A stretch of DNA of 64,000 nt from Isoetes taiwanensis. Taxonomy: Eukaryota > Streptophyta > Lycopodiopsida > Isoetales > Isoetaceae. Numbering within the stretch: position 1 is the first letter of the stretch; the number at the start of each line of letters is the position of its first letter. The DNA lies in the NCBI GenBank assembly GCA_021234155.1, contig JAJEKV010000064.1:4650001-4714000 (forward strand), in the 5' to 3' direction. The position numbers and the translations under genes are program-made. The notes under the pieces were generated by a model. The model was not told where the DNA came from and did no database searches. It saw only the letters and a list, made by a program, of their open reading frames with translations. Below, in pieces: positions 35,990 through 47,440 of the stretch.

Positions 35990-36373
35990 ATGCCAATTCC
36001 TCCTCCTACATTTGATCCAAGCATGAATGCTAATAATTTCTTGAAGACTTTTGAGGAATACTATTAGGAATATGGACACAAAAAAGGATGTAAGTTCTCT
36101 GAATTCAAGAAATGCTTCAAAAATGATGAAGTAAGAGCATGGTTGGAATAGGTCATGAGCTTAGGTGCTAATTCATGGGATGAAATAGTTCAGAAATTCT
36201 TGGCAAGATTTGGTAAGCTACTTGATCCCCAAGATCTGATCTTTGAGTTGCAAACCTTTCACATTAAACATGTTGAGAGTGTGCATCAATATGTTGAAAT
36301 GTTTAATCTTTATCTTGTCAAATGCCAAGTCAATCAAGTACCTAATCATACTTTGCATCTGATAGCTTCATAG
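35990..36373 (+). pseudogene. Ty3/gypsy gag (retrotransposon capsid) remnant
   Basis: One frame from ATG 35990 gives MPIPPPTFDPSMNANNFLKT, then KKGCKFSEFKKCFKNDEVRA, and SWDEIVQKFLARFGKLLDPQ with ESVHQYVEMFNLY. This is the layout of the retrotrans_gag capsid domain of plant Ty3/gypsy elements, which assembles the virus-like particle. Two in-frame stops (36065 and 36149) and an end at 36373 make it a dead fragment of about 128 codons. It follows LTR-like copy 1 in the same direction. No zinc knuckle, protease or RT follows. Confidence 0.78.
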
Positions 36374-37023
36374 TCCCACTGCATCCAACAACCAGATTAG
36401 TAGCATACATATATGCTAATAACACATCATGTTCCATGCAATCTCATCCGCATACAGTGCCTACTCCGGTTCTAATATGCCACCCGGGCTGATCAGGCCC
36501 TGCTGCCAATACGGGCGGGGTTTGCCTCATGTGTACACACCCATCCACGCTGCGTCCAGCACTGGAGGACCACTTTTAGCCATGTAGCGCGACAAAGAAT
36601 CGAGCCAGGATAACAATGCCCGATGTCACGCACAAACACAACCGCAAGTCCATGCATCGCACATGGACCCCGGCCCCCGGAGATTATGCACTTATGCAAT
36701 ATTTTTACTAGCTTTACATGTTCTCATAACCACATTTCCTAGACATCATCATACATGATGGTAATGCCAGCTAAAATAGCTCATATGCATAACCTATGCA
36801 TTATCTTTTACATGTGCATCACAAATTCCATACCCGTGCCACATTAGCATATCACATACATTCATATGGGTACAATGAAATAAATATGTAAAATAACCAT
36901 GACCACATAATATTCCCAATGCTACCTTTAGTTCCATTTTAACAAGCTTGGGTCATAGATTTTCCTAGATTTAAGTCTAGCTGCAACTATAAGTGCTCCC
37001 AATTTCATTCCCGACAAATTCAG
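36374..37023. other. Spacer without a recognised gene
   Basis: A different base composition from the gag region ('ccacccgggctgatcaggcc', 'catgcatcgcacatggac'). No coding or repeat match was seen within the window. Confidence 0.4.
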
Positions 37024-37095
37024 GCCACTGCTTCTGCCTATTCTGAGCCACTGCTTCTGCCTATTCTCGCAATGGCTCAGAATAGGCAGAAGCAG
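37024..37095. repeat. Fold-back: 21-bp direct repeat plus 23-bp perfect inverted repeat
   Basis: The 21-base word at 37024-37044 is repeated at 37047-37067. The stretch 37028-37050 is the exact reverse complement of 37073-37095. The right arm is the first coding sequence of the integrase fragment. Confidence 0.92.
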
Positions 37096-37557
37096 TATGC
37101 AAACAAAAGGCGTAAACCTTTGGAATTCGCTCAGGGCCAGTATGTATTCTTAAGGATTAATCCTAAGCAGAGCTCGTTGGCATTTAAGAGTGCGGGAAAG
37201 TGGGCTCCAAGATATGCAGGGCCTTTTAAGATATTGGAACGCATCGGCAAGGTCGCTTACAGGTTGGAATTACCTTCGCATGTTAGGGTGCATAATGTGT
37301 TCCATGTGAGCAATTTGAGGAAGTACGTCTTTGATCCGTCGCATATGCTTGCCGACGATGATTTGGTAAGCAGGGATAAATTTTTGTATCCCCGACCAGA
37401 ACGTATCTTGCAAACGGAGACACATAAGCTTCGAAGATGGAAAATCACAAGATTTTTGGTTCAATGGTCAGGTTGTCCAATCGAAGACGCAACGTGGGAA
37501 GATTCAAAGTGGATTCTTCGTCAATTTCCTGAGCTCGCCCATGAGAACATGGGTTAA
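37072..37557 (+). pseudogene. Chromovirus integrase C-terminus with chromodomain
   Basis: 161 open codons from an integrase, the enzyme that inserts Ty3/gypsy cDNA. RKPLEFAQGQYVFLRINPKQ is followed by the GPY/F module (KWAPRYAGPFKILERIGKVA then LELPSHVRVHNVFHVSNLRK). A chromodomain-like end reads FLVQWSGCPIEDATWEDSKW and ILRQFPEL, which would guide integration to chromatin. The stop at 37555-37557 fits the natural end of the polyprotein. It is followed directly by AGGGGAGAA and an LTR start. Everything upstream of the first residues is missing and replaced by a fold-back. The first ATG is not a real start. Confidence 0.85.
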
Positions 37558-37563
37558 AGATTT

Positions 37564-37574
37564 GAAGGGGAGAA
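37564..37574 (+). other. Polypurine tract of the chromovirus remnant
   Basis: GAAGGGGAGAA lies immediately before TGTAACG and a few bases after the integrase stop. Confidence 0.75.
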
Positions 37575-38200
37575 TGTAACGAGCTTGGCGGGTTAGCAGA
37601 CGTTGACGTAAGTAATTTAATATAATTTAGCATAATTAAGGGACCATTAAACTGACATTGGAGTGGGAAAATACATACATGGTATGTATTTGGTGTTTAT
37701 ACAGGAAGTTTATAAATACTAAATTGTAGAGGAATTGGGGTTTTTGCTCTGAGGCAAACTCTCTGAGGAGGGGCTTCTGTGAAGGAGATTTGGAGTGTCA
37801 GCAGTACAATTGTAAAGACAACTGGTGGTTGATAGCTTACACCGGGGATGATAGTATGCTTAAGTGATTGCTTAAGTAATTCAGGTTAAGAGTTCATTAT
37901 GAAAATGATAGGATGCAATTTATAGGTAATATTTTAATGGGAGAATTGGTATCGTAATATTTTTGAAGCTGAAGGTTATGGTGTGTTAAGAAAAGGAAGA
38001 GCCATAGAGGCAGATTGAACGAGAGGATAAACAAGGGATGTTCAGATTAATACATTAAGGAAAAGAAGACAGAAGGAAGAAGAAGATTGTAGTTCTTGTA
38101 ATTAGATGTGGCAGGTAGCCCTGACCTCGTGACCAGAATAGGGCCTGAAGCAGGCCGGATTGGGCTGGAACATGGCGAAATTACTATAGGAGGAGGGATT
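37575..38200 (+). repeat. 3' LTR of the chromovirus remnant (end uncertain)
   Basis: Starts TGTAACGAGCTTGG after the polypurine tract. A TATAAATAC box at 37711-37719 fits an LTR promoter. No second copy exists in the window, so the right edge is a guess. Confidence 0.55.
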
Positions 38201-38235
38201 TAAATGTTAGCAGCCCAAACAAACCCTGATTTGCA

Positions 38236-38415
38236 GCCGAGCTGCCATAGCTGGAGCGGTAGAACGGCTCCAGCTGCCATAGCTGGAGCGGTTCTACCGC
38301 TCCAGCTATGGCATAGCTGGAGCTGCCATAGCTGGAGCTGCCATAGCCGAGCTGCCATAGCTGGAGCTGCCATAGCCGAGCTGCCATAGCTGGAGCGTTT
38401 CTACCGCTTCAGCTA
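38236..38415. repeat. Palindromic minisatellite based on 'agctgccatagctggagc'
   Basis: About eight units of 17-24 bp in both orientations. 'agctggagcggt' and 'accgctccagct' form an internal inverted repeat near 38283-38310. The left flank ends at the putative LTR. Confidence 0.8.
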
Positions 38416-38445
38416 TCCCCGATTGGGGTTATTAAATAAATTAAT

Positions 38446-38513
38446 GGAAACCCTTCCGGGGTTTTATGTGGAAACCCTTCCGGATTTCCATTGAACCCCG
38501 GAAGGGTTTCCAC
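38446..38513. repeat. CCGGAAGGGTTTCC inverted cluster, copy 1
   Basis: Two GGAAACCCTTCCGG units face one CCGGAAGGGTTTCC unit. The same word builds the larger palindrome at 41250-41706. Confidence 0.85.
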
Positions 38514-38529
38514 TAAAAATAGAAATTTT

Positions 38530-39900
38530 TGGGGGAAGATATCCGCCATTCATTAATGATAGAATTAAATTCTCAACACTGCTATTTTTGAGGAAGCTTT
38601 TTCAGAAGATTTTTTTTTCTTCCTACTGCTACCTCTCCGGTGATTCTTTTCTGAAAGTGGCGATTCAGGAAGAAGCGTTTCGGCGATTTAGGATTCCAGG
38701 AAGTGTTTCAGTTTGAGTTGGGATTTAGAATTCACGGAAGTGTTTCTGTGGTGATTAAGAAGTCAAAAGTTTAGAAGACGGTTTCTGGTTTCTGGAGTTT
38801 TGCTTCAAAAGGTAAGCAATTTTCTTGTCGGATTTAGAGTTTATAATCTTTGGCCCTTCGATCTTGGAAAGAGTTGAAGGCTTTGGTGCAACGCCTGGAA
38901 CTGCATGACAGAATTGGTGGGCATATATCGCACAATATCTAGGATCCGGCCTCCTTTGCATGGCGTTGGCTATGGCTGGGCCTTTCGATTCATCTATTCA
39001 TGGCATTGGCATTCACCTGCGGAATTGGAATTAGCTCAATCTGTTAACTTTCTTTCTTTTTGGTTATTCGCATCTTTTTATTTGCACTTTCCGAAGCTTG
39101 ATGCGAATAAACCGGCTTGCCAGGTTTTTTGAAGATCAAAGAGCATGATTTTTGGGCTCTGATCAGTTTCAATTGATCCCAATTACGTTTTAGATTGGAA
39201 AAGGAAAAAGCAGAGGAGATGGATAATGTTCAGTGCATCGCAGATTGGTTAGCAACATATAAAAGCTTTTCAAATCCTGCACTGGATGATGTGTATGAAA
39301 CATCTATGCATCTTACACATGAAATAAATGAAGAAGCTGGATCCTTGAGAAAATCAGACGATATTCAAAAGAATTGGGCTTCTCCAAAATCAGTGCTTCA
39401 GGGCATTGCTTCTCCGGGAAGATCAGACCAAAATTCAAATCAAAACTGTGCTCATCATTCCCTTGACAAGGTTAAGGAAGAAAGCAGTAATGCAGAGTCA
39501 AGTTCAGAGTTAGTTTCTAGTTCTGATGATGAGTATGCACCCTCGAAGAAGAGAAGTTATGAGTTAATTTCTAGTTCCGATGAAGATCATCCCCAGTCAA
39601 CTAAAAAAAGTGCTGGGATAATATCATCTGATGAAGAAAGTCCTGCAAAATCGGCAGAGGCGAGATTGGAGGCAAAGGCAAATTCGACAGAGACAAATCC
39701 TCCAGATTGATTTGAATGCAAATTTAGGCAAATTTAGAATGCATTGACTTGCTCTGTAATTTAGAATGCTTTGATTTGCTGTGTAATTTAGAATGCTTTG
39801 ATTTGCAATGTTTGTTTTAAGTTTGATGTTGGTAGAGGCAATTTTGATTTATACTGTTTTCTTAAAGTTTGAAATTGGCAGAGGCATAGGTGGGCGGGTT
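38530..39900 (+). other. Candidate host transcription unit (two exons)
   Basis: A possible 5' UTR exon ends with AAAAG/GTAAGC at 38811, and an acceptor TTTTAG is at 39188-39193, giving an intron of 382 bases. The second exon carries the ORF 39219-39710 followed by an AT-rich region. Transcript start and end are not defined. The model rests only on splice-site wording and an uninterrupted ORF. Confidence 0.35.
39219..39710 (+). CDS. Serine/acidic low-complexity protein, unknown
   Basis: The first ATG after the predicted acceptor gives 163 residues beginning MDNVQCIADWLATYKSFSNP. The second half is built from repeated blocks SSSDDEYAP, SSSDEDHPQS and SSDEESPAKS with interspersed lysines, resembling casein-kinase-II-type acidic linkers of nuclear proteins. 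No folded domain was recognised. Unlike its surroundings, the frame has no lesion, and the base composition is ordinary for plant coding sequence. It may be one exon of a longer gene or a small standalone protein. An upstream in-frame TTG (39195) is not used. Confidence 0.4.
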   Translation: MDNVQCIADWLATYKSFSNPALDDVYETSMHLTHEINEEAGSLRKSDDIQKNWASPKSVLQGIASPGRSDQNSNQNCAHHSLDKVKEESSNAESSSELVSSSDDEYAPSKKRSYELISSSDEDHPQSTKKSAGIISSDEESPAKSAEARLEAKANSTETNPPD

Positions 39901-40526
39901 TTAAATCTTACGAGGGCCTGTTTTTGAGCTGCAGCTTGGAACACAAAACAAGGTTAGACAAATTTCTCCATCTCGTCCATTATAGCTATTTTTGGATGCA
40001 ATTAGGAGATAAACCATTGCATCTAGTTCCTTCAAGATTAGCTTAATTCCAACGAATAAATTTTGAATCCTTTTCATCTTGAATGCTTGAAGGTGAAGCG
40101 CATTTATCAATTGGGCAGATCATCAATCCTTGGCGAAGTTTTTATTTCCATTAAAAAAAATATTAGAAACACTTGGGTTTTGGAGCGATCAAACCCAAAA
40201 CTTTACATGTAACAAGTTTATATATTAATGCAAAAGCACTCCAAGTGCAATTTTATTGCATCTCTATTTCTTTTCATCATGTAAATAGTCATGGCAATAA
40301 GAAAAGCTTCATGGTGTTCTCTAGCGAAATAGATAGAAGGGCTGAACATATTAAGCCTTCTATATCCACTTAAATAGATGCTACCTTGAACGATCTTAGC
40401 GCACAGTCATAAACTAAATGTGAACTAGCAAATCTCATTTACAATTATGATTTGTCTGATTGGAAGTTCTTGTATGTTGTCATTGTGCTTAAAATTTGCT
40501 AGGGTTTAGGGTTTTCTTTGTAATAA
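39711..40526. other. Spacer; probable 3' UTR then AT-rich sequence
   Basis: 39711-39830 has short repeats of 'aatttagaatgctttgatttgc'. The rest shows no gene. Confidence 0.4.
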
Positions 40527-40826
40527 GAGTCTTTCTCAAGTATTTCAAATAAATTACCTGCTTATGGTTCTTTTGTAATCTATTCATACAGATATGGCAG
40601 GATTAGGGACGAGGAGGACGAGGCGGCACGCGAGAGAGAGAGGGAGAGGAGCCGCCTTTGTGGTCAGGACAGATGTGCCAGGGCAGAGTATCTAGTATCC
40701 CAGCAGGAGACACGCTTTACAGCTAGAGTCCACAGATGGGTAGTGGCAGAGTGGGAGGACATTGAGAGGACATACTCGCAGGAGGAGTTAGCTGCGAGAT
40801 ACCCACAGGGAGGACCACGTTGGTAG
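40527..40826 (+). other. Open frame without ATG, possible exon
   Basis: A stop-to-stop frame of 99 codons, very charged (DEEDEAARERERERSR), then HRWVVAEWEDIERTYSQEEL. A CATACAG acceptor-like site sits at about 40584-40590. It could be an internal exon or a gag-like remnant. No family was recognised. Confidence 0.2.
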
Positions 40827-41249
40827 ACATAGTGCAGGCGCTCACTAGGGTGCGCGATGAGGGTTTACAGGTTTCTTTTATAGGTTGGATGGAATTGGTT
40901 TAACCCTTCATCGCAGATCCGAGGAGAGCGAGAAGTCCTCTCCTCTGCTATTGCGTTATTGTATGCATTGTGGCTTTCTCATAACAAGGCCAAGGGTTTA
41001 TGACTCATATGTATCAAAACACTTGTCACATTTATCAAGTACTTGAGTTTGCTTACATTTATCAAATACTTAAGTTTGTTCTTTCATGTTACATTTATCA
41101 TTTACTTAAGTTTGTTTCTTTTTTTCTTTTGGTCGCAAGAATATTTAACAAAGACAAAGGTTATGCAATAGAGATTATGTAGAGCATAGTGCCATGATGC
41201 AACATAATAGAGTGCAACTTCACACGTACGCACTATCGAGTTTCTAACT

Positions 41250-41706
41250 GCATGTGGAAACCTAAACTATTTTCCTCCTCATGTGGAACCCTAACCTGTT
41301 TTCCTCATTTTGTGGAAACCCTTCTATGGAAACCCTTCCCAATTTCCATTATGCAAGGAAACTGGGAAGGGTTTCCACTCAAAATTTGAATTTTGATCAA
41401 ATTTTGAATGACGTGCGCTCGATGGACATGCGCCTTAATGTCGGGCGTCCGTGTGGAAAGGCGTGAGCCATCAAGGCTCACGTGTGTGAATATTTAAAAA
41501 AAAAATTAATTTTGTGGAAACCCTTCCGGAAATTTAATTTTGTGGAAACCCTTCCGGCTTTCCATGGAAACCCTTCCGGGTTTTAGTGGAAACCCCTTCC
41601 CTTCCGAGTTTTAGTGGAAACCCTCCGGAAGGGTTTCCACTAAAACCCGGAAGGGTTTCCATGAAAAGCCGGAAGGGTTTCCATTAAAACCCGGAAGGGT
41701 TTCCGT
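41250..41706. repeat. CCGGAAGGGTTTCC inverted cluster, copy 2
   Basis: At least ten copies of GGAAACCCTTCC or its reverse complement. The core is a palindrome with 53-base arms, 41543-41595 against 41631-41683, differing at one position, with a 35-base centre. A single smaller inversion is at 41330-41380. Confidence 0.9.
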
Positions 41707-42724
41707 GGGAGGCCAACCCAAATCGGGCGTACTTAGAACCATCGCATGAGGTAAGTGACAGAATGAGTCTTATGACATTTGGAGATAGTGCAAGCATCAG
41801 GGCTACCAAATGGTATACCAACATACAAAAGCATGAAGAACAAAAAAGAATACAAGCCCTCGCTTGTTGTACCAATAGTCCCGCAGAGCTTTTCCTGCGG
41901 GCGAAATCCGGGCCGATCCCAGGCGAAATCCGGGCCGATCCCAGGCTGATTACTCACGCCGATGATGCTGGGCAACAGCGATCTGCCAGATCATGGTTGG
42001 GCCTGTCAGACAGGACCCAGGAAGCGATTCCAAAGATGGAAGCATCTACTATTATCTGGCACCATCAAGAAGGGAGACAAGGAAGTGGGCAACACTTTGG
42101 CAGAGGACAGTCAATTGAACGGAATGTTGATCAGGAGCAGAGGTTCCAAGAAGTAACTCGCACAGAGGTGAGAGAGCAAAGTCTCCATACCATTTCTTTG
42201 TAGGATCGGACCTCCAAGGTGGCACCATCAATCTCATAAGGGCGCAAGTACCACACCGATCCCAATCTGCAATGCATCATGATCAGGGGAAGCAGGCTGC
42301 AGGCTCTGTTTTGACAGCAGAAAGAAGAACATTTCTGCAAAAATAGGGCACGAAATGTGGCTTTTCGTACCTAGGGTTTCCTTTTTTACAGTTATCTTTA
42401 GCTGGACGGATTGCTGGCGCTCAGATCGGCTCCGCCCTATCAGGTTGTATTCTATGGTGAAGATCTTTAGTGGAGGTTATTTTCCAGAAATATCCTCACT
42501 GTTATGGGCTGATCGTGCATGCAAAATGAAAGTGAGTTTCCCTTTTCCACTATTTCTGAAAATACTTGCGGGATTCAGCGTTTACACCGTTGATCTTTCT
42601 GATCCAGTTGTGTATAAATAGGATGTGTTCCTTTTCTGCTTATTTGCTTATCATACCAGGCGACATTAGCCTGCTTAGACTTGCTGCATTTGCACTTAGT
42701 TTTTATGTCACCTTTGTGCTTTCG
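41707..42724. other. Region with unsupported ORFs
   Basis: Overlapping frames on both strands (for example 41763-42203 and 42355-42621 plus). No motif was recognised. The 'gggcgaaatccgggccgatcccagg' block at about 41900-41945 is duplicated in tandem. No call is made. Confidence 0.35.
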
Positions 42725-43474
42725 ATGGGTAAAACAGAAGGTGCGACCAACAAGGGCTTTACAAGATCTAAGCTCTTGGATTTGATCAAGAGAGCAGGCC
42801 TTGATCTGGCTGCTCTTTGCAGAATGGAAGGGGAAAGCTTTGCTCAGCCCACTAAGTTGTTTTTGGAAAAGATTGTGGAGAAATATCATTTGGCTGCTCC
42901 TGCACCTTTACCAGCAATCAAAAGCAATCTCGGAACTACTTCTTCCCTTGGTGTTAAATTTTTTTTCCTAGTGCTGTGGATGGAACCAGCAAGTTATTAT
43001 TCTGCCCTGAGATTACTAGTATTGCTGACACTCCTGAAGTTCAAGAAAACAATGACAACAGTCTAGATGTAGCTGGTGCTGACGAAATTTTCTTCTTCGA
43101 GCCTAATCAGGTCCTTTGCATAGCTTCTATTTGGAGTTGGCACACTTTTATTTCCTAGCATATTCTTGGAATCTTTAAAAATGTATTGCTAATTATCTAT
43201 GTATTCTGGTTTAAGTTAATGTTTGGTGAAGGGCGAAGAGCCGAGTGAAATTATTGCTTACCTATCAGTGAAATTATTGCTTACCTGTCAGTGCTTGTGT
43301 CATTACCCAGCATATGGCTAATCGATGCATGGTTTACTGCAGGTAACCTATTTCACTTCTCCAAATTATGCTTTCAAGCTTTGGATAATGGGTTGTTACA
43401 ACAAGGATGGTGCTGTCTATTGCTGCAGTATGCTTCCTGAAATTTCTACTCTGTTTTTATTAAATGTGCTCTGA
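42725..43474 (+). pseudogene. Candidate two-exon gene, unknown product
   Basis: ATG 42725 (MGKTEGATNKGFTRSKLLDL and so on) runs to a T-homopolymer near 42960, where one base puts it out of frame. The next frame continues PSAVDGTSKLLFCPEITSIA and on to FFFEPNQ at 43110. GT at 43111 and AG at 43341-43342 give a 232-base intron in phase 0. The second exon reads VTYFTSPNYAFKLWIMGCYN and KDGAVYCC, then TGA at 43472. The phase agreement across the intron supports a real ancestral gene. The product is unrecognised. The homopolymer indel may be a true lesion or a sequencing error. Confidence 0.35.
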
Positions 43475-44119
43475 TTTACATTCAGAATGGTAAGCAAATC
43501 ACATTTTCATTGGCTACTCTGATGGAATTTCCTTTGACCTTGGCAAATATAAGTGTCATCAAGTTTCTTTCAAGAACTTGACGTTATTGGAACTGGAACT
43601 GATGATTTGTACTATCCATCTTTTGACTTCTGTGGATCTCGCGTGTTCCTTATTTCTAGAGATAGGCCAGTGTGCTGGTGTTATTGGCCACGTTGAATGG
43701 TATGTATTGTAATTATCAGTCAATTAGAGAAGCTAGATCTAGTAGTAAAGCACTTACTAGAGCAAAATTCTGAGTTGGCTGCCAAAAAAAATGCTCACCA
43801 AGTGGGGTTTTGTGTATCTGATTTGTTTTTCGATGTCAGCTCATAGTTGGCAGGCTATAAGGAATGACTAATGTACTGATCTTTGATCTCTTAATAGACT
43901 GATTTACTGACTTGTTCTTTCTATATTCGTGGTCTTGGTATTAAGAAATTGCATATAATTTTCAGTTTCTCTCTCTTTTTTTATTTTTTTATTTTTTTAT
44001 TTATGGAACATAATTTGTTTTATAGAATCCACATCCAATTCCGTCCTATCTGCATTCAAATCTACATCTTCATATGCTTTATTATCTTGATCTAAGTAAA
44101 CTACAAAATAAAACTACAA
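43475..44119. other. Spacer without a recognised gene
   Basis: AT-rich with poly-T stretches. Fragments near 43500-43700 could be further exon remnants of the preceding model but show no clear splice logic. Confidence 0.35.
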
Positions 44120-44800
44120 AATAAAAAAGGGGGATTGTTGAGAAAAGGGTATTAACTAAGTACGGGATATTAAATACAATGTCACAAAAGGGGGATGGTT
44201 GAGAAGAGGGGTATGAACGGAATAAGGGGATATTAAACACAAAATCACGAAGGGGGAATTTTTGAGAAAAGGGTGGGGAATTTTTGAGAAAAGGGTATTA
44301 ACAGTATGGGATATTAAATTACAAGGTCACAAAAGGAGGATGGTTGAGAAGAGGGGAAGGAGGATGGTTGAGAAGAGGGGTATGAACGGAATAAGGGGAT
44401 ATTAAATATAAAAGGAGTATGAACGGAAAAGGAGTATAAACATAAAAGAGGTATGAACGGAATAAGGGGATATTAAACATAAGGGGATAAACATAAAAGG
44501 AGGATGGTTGAGAAGAGGGGTATGAAGGGAATAAGGGGTATATTAAACTATAAAATCACAAAGGGGGATTGTTCCTAGAAAGGAATATGAACATTATTTG
44601 TGAGAAAAGGGGTATGACCATTGCATATGGCAATGTGGGATAAAGAAAAATTCAAATAAGGGGATATTAATCTACAAAATCACAATGGGGGGATTGTGGC
44701 CAAATACCCCGTTTCTGAAAATCATGTCCATTCCACGAAAAGGGGGATTTTAAGGGGTTTTTTATGGGGGATTTTAAGGAGGATATGGGCATCGTTTTTG
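44120..44800. repeat. G-rich minisatellite before an LTR start
   Basis: Variable units share 'cacaaagggggattgttgagaagaggggtatgaacgg' and 'aataaggggatattaaac'. They resemble polypurine tracts multiplied in tandem. The array ends at AAGGAGGATATGGGCATCG, directly before LTR-like copy 2. Confidence 0.8.
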
Positions 44801-44803
44801 ATG

Positions 44804-45807
44804 TGATACCATGCTTGCCTCATAATTCATTTTCTCTTGTCTCACCTTCATTTCCCCCAGCAAAAGTTGGCAAATAGCCTTTTCTCTAGTCAAAACACAC
44901 TATTCATATACCATTCATACATCACACACTCACCATACCTCCATCATTTTGAAATAGCAAAACATTCCACTCAATTTGGCTTTTTCTATGATCTAGGACA
45001 ATATTCTCTCTCTTTTAAAAGTTAAATTAGAGAGAGGTGCACAATTTCCCAAAACAAGCATCAAGAAGTCAAATGACCAAGTTGTTGCATAAGGGATCTA
45101 AGTTTATGTGCACTAGTGCCAAAATTGTCCACCATCACCAAATTTGCCAAATCATCATCAAAAGATACCATGTACCATCCTTCTCAGGAACCCTAAAATT
45201 CTCCATGCCAAGATTTGGCTTTTTTGAACGATTTAACCATCTAATCATGGCCAAATACTCCGGATTGACCTATTCTAAGCGAAGAACTCTTAAATTAAAC
45301 AAAAAGACAAAGATCAGAGCCAAATTTGCAAGGAACAGACCGAAACAGGGGATTTGAAAAAGGGGATTGCTTACGGAGATTTTTGGAGGGCTTTGGGCGC
45401 AAGAAGTGATCAAGCTTCTTCTTTTAGAGATGGGTTTGATTGACAACTGCTTGAATCTGCCTTCCTTGCTTCTAGAATCCATGGATTACTTGAGGCAATC
45501 TGCGTATTTGCTATTGTGAAAAGCTTTTTGATCTTATGCCCAAGATATCAGAGCTTGAGAATCCTTTGAATGACTGTATGATGATCCTATGAATGAAAAT
45601 CCGATCTTTGGCATTAAAATCATGTTCAACTTGCATTCCATATTTCAAACAAGGTGAATTAAAAAGGTAAAAGATAAGATAAGATAAGATAAGATCAACA
45701 CACCATAATTTGCCTCTAGTGTCAATTTATGTGTTGCATTTGGCAAATTCTAGCTCTGCATATTAGGTAATGCTTAAATAGGGAGTTATCAAAATAAGTA
45801 GAAAGCA
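44804..45807 (+). repeat. LTR-like repeat, copy 2, left part
   Basis: Begins TGATACCATGCTTGCC and follows copy 1 with high similarity. It lacks the segment equivalent to 34173-34847. It is interrupted at GTAGAAAGCA by the hAT element. It contains an expanded (AAGAT)5 at 45671-45695. Confidence 0.75.
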
Positions 45808-47440
45808 CGAAGAAAATTAGCGGCTATTCATAGCCAAATGGCAATTTTTTAAGGGGTTGCGACAAATTTTGCGGCGATCTTATGAATAGGGTATTCTTTG
45901 AAAAAAAAAAAAAATAGCCATGTAAAAAAATAATTACATCATATTTTTGTGACATTAGCTAAACTAATTTCCCTTTTTTATATAAAAAGATTGGGATTAG
46001 CCTTTCTATTGTTAAAAGTTTTTCATATTATCTAAATAATAGCCATCCAAAAATAAATGTTACCATAAGATCCTTAAAAATCGCCACCTACCCCTATCAT
46101 TTAGAGTAATTGGCGGTACAAATTCCCCAGAATTCGTAACATCTACTTCAAATTATTTTAAATATGTGATATTATCAGGAAACTCTTTCCCTCACACCGG
46201 ATATAGCTGCCCGGATTATAGCAAAAGAGGAAGATTTTCCATCGTATTGCATATTCTTCAAGGCAAGGCAAATTTCTATCGTATTCCATAATTTTCAAGG
46301 CTGGTCAAAAAAATCAAAGTTTTCTGCAATCCTTTAGTAGTTTCTATGCTTATGGGCTTGGTTTATACTTTCCAGGTTTGAAGATTGTATCGTGATGTAA
46401 TTCTACTCCAAGTTAATACAGAACTTCTGTAACTGCAAGTTAATTTCTGTGGCTTTATGAAGAATAGAGACGGTGGAGTTTTTGTGATGAAAATATGAAT
46501 TGATCTGAAACTAAGTAGAGTTTTTGTAATGAAAACATGAATTGATCCCGAAAATAAATGGAATATCTAGATATGTGGGATGTGCAGCAAGAAAGCAAAA
46601 TCAGAAAATACAACACTGAAGTTTTGTGCAGTATTGGATCCAGAACAAAGTTTTTAGGGCCTCCGTTTGCTGCCTTATCAAGAGCTGATGCCCATTTTTT
46701 CAGAAACCGTGCTCCCCTTTGTGTCTTATGTGTCTTGAACACCTATATTTACAGCTGCAGATCTTGAAAATCTAATAAAGGCCAAACCTATCTGTTTGAA
46801 ATGCCAGACTTGCAAAAACACCCGTGATTTGAAATGCTTTACCGGCCCTATCTATTTGAAATGCTTTACCAGACTTACCCTAGACTTACATTCCTTCCTC
46901 CTGTCTTCATGCATGTTTTTACCTTTGCTTCCCTGCGAAGATGCTGTCTTCTGAAGCTAACACATCGCTAGAAGCTAAAAAATCCTTGTAGAGCTGCTAT
47001 CTTCTGAAACTAATAAATTCCTGTGAAGCTATTGTCTTCTAAAGCCTCCATAGGTAGAAAAGAAAGCGAAAAGCAGAAAGCAGAAACAGTGGAGGTCCGG
47101 TAGGATACAGCTGCTGGCCATAGCCGCTGGCCACAGCGAGGAAAAAAAACAAAAAAAAAAAACAATACAATGTTTTAGCCTTTGACTATATTTTTGTTTT
47201 TATGTTTTCTATTCTTTTATTGACCTAGGACTTTTTAGGTGTTAGATTATCTTTGTGTGACAACCACCATCACATTTACGGAGCGAGCAGGGGACAATCG
47301 GCTAACATAAGGTACATTGATGTTTACTTTTCTGTTTATTTTAGATATTTGCATAAGATACATTGATGCCTTTTTTTTAAAGTCAAATCTGTTTTGCATT
47401 AGTGTTGTAGTAATTCAATTTCACTTGTGGTCCAGGGACT

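Noticed and set aside
39195-39218. Upstream TTG start for the serine-rich ORF
   Set aside because: The ATG at 39219 lies just after the predicted splice acceptor, and plant nuclear genes normally start with ATG.
41763-42203. 146-residue plus ORF with overlapping minus ORFs
   Set aside because: It contains a tandem 25-bp duplication, has competing frames and no recognisable domain.
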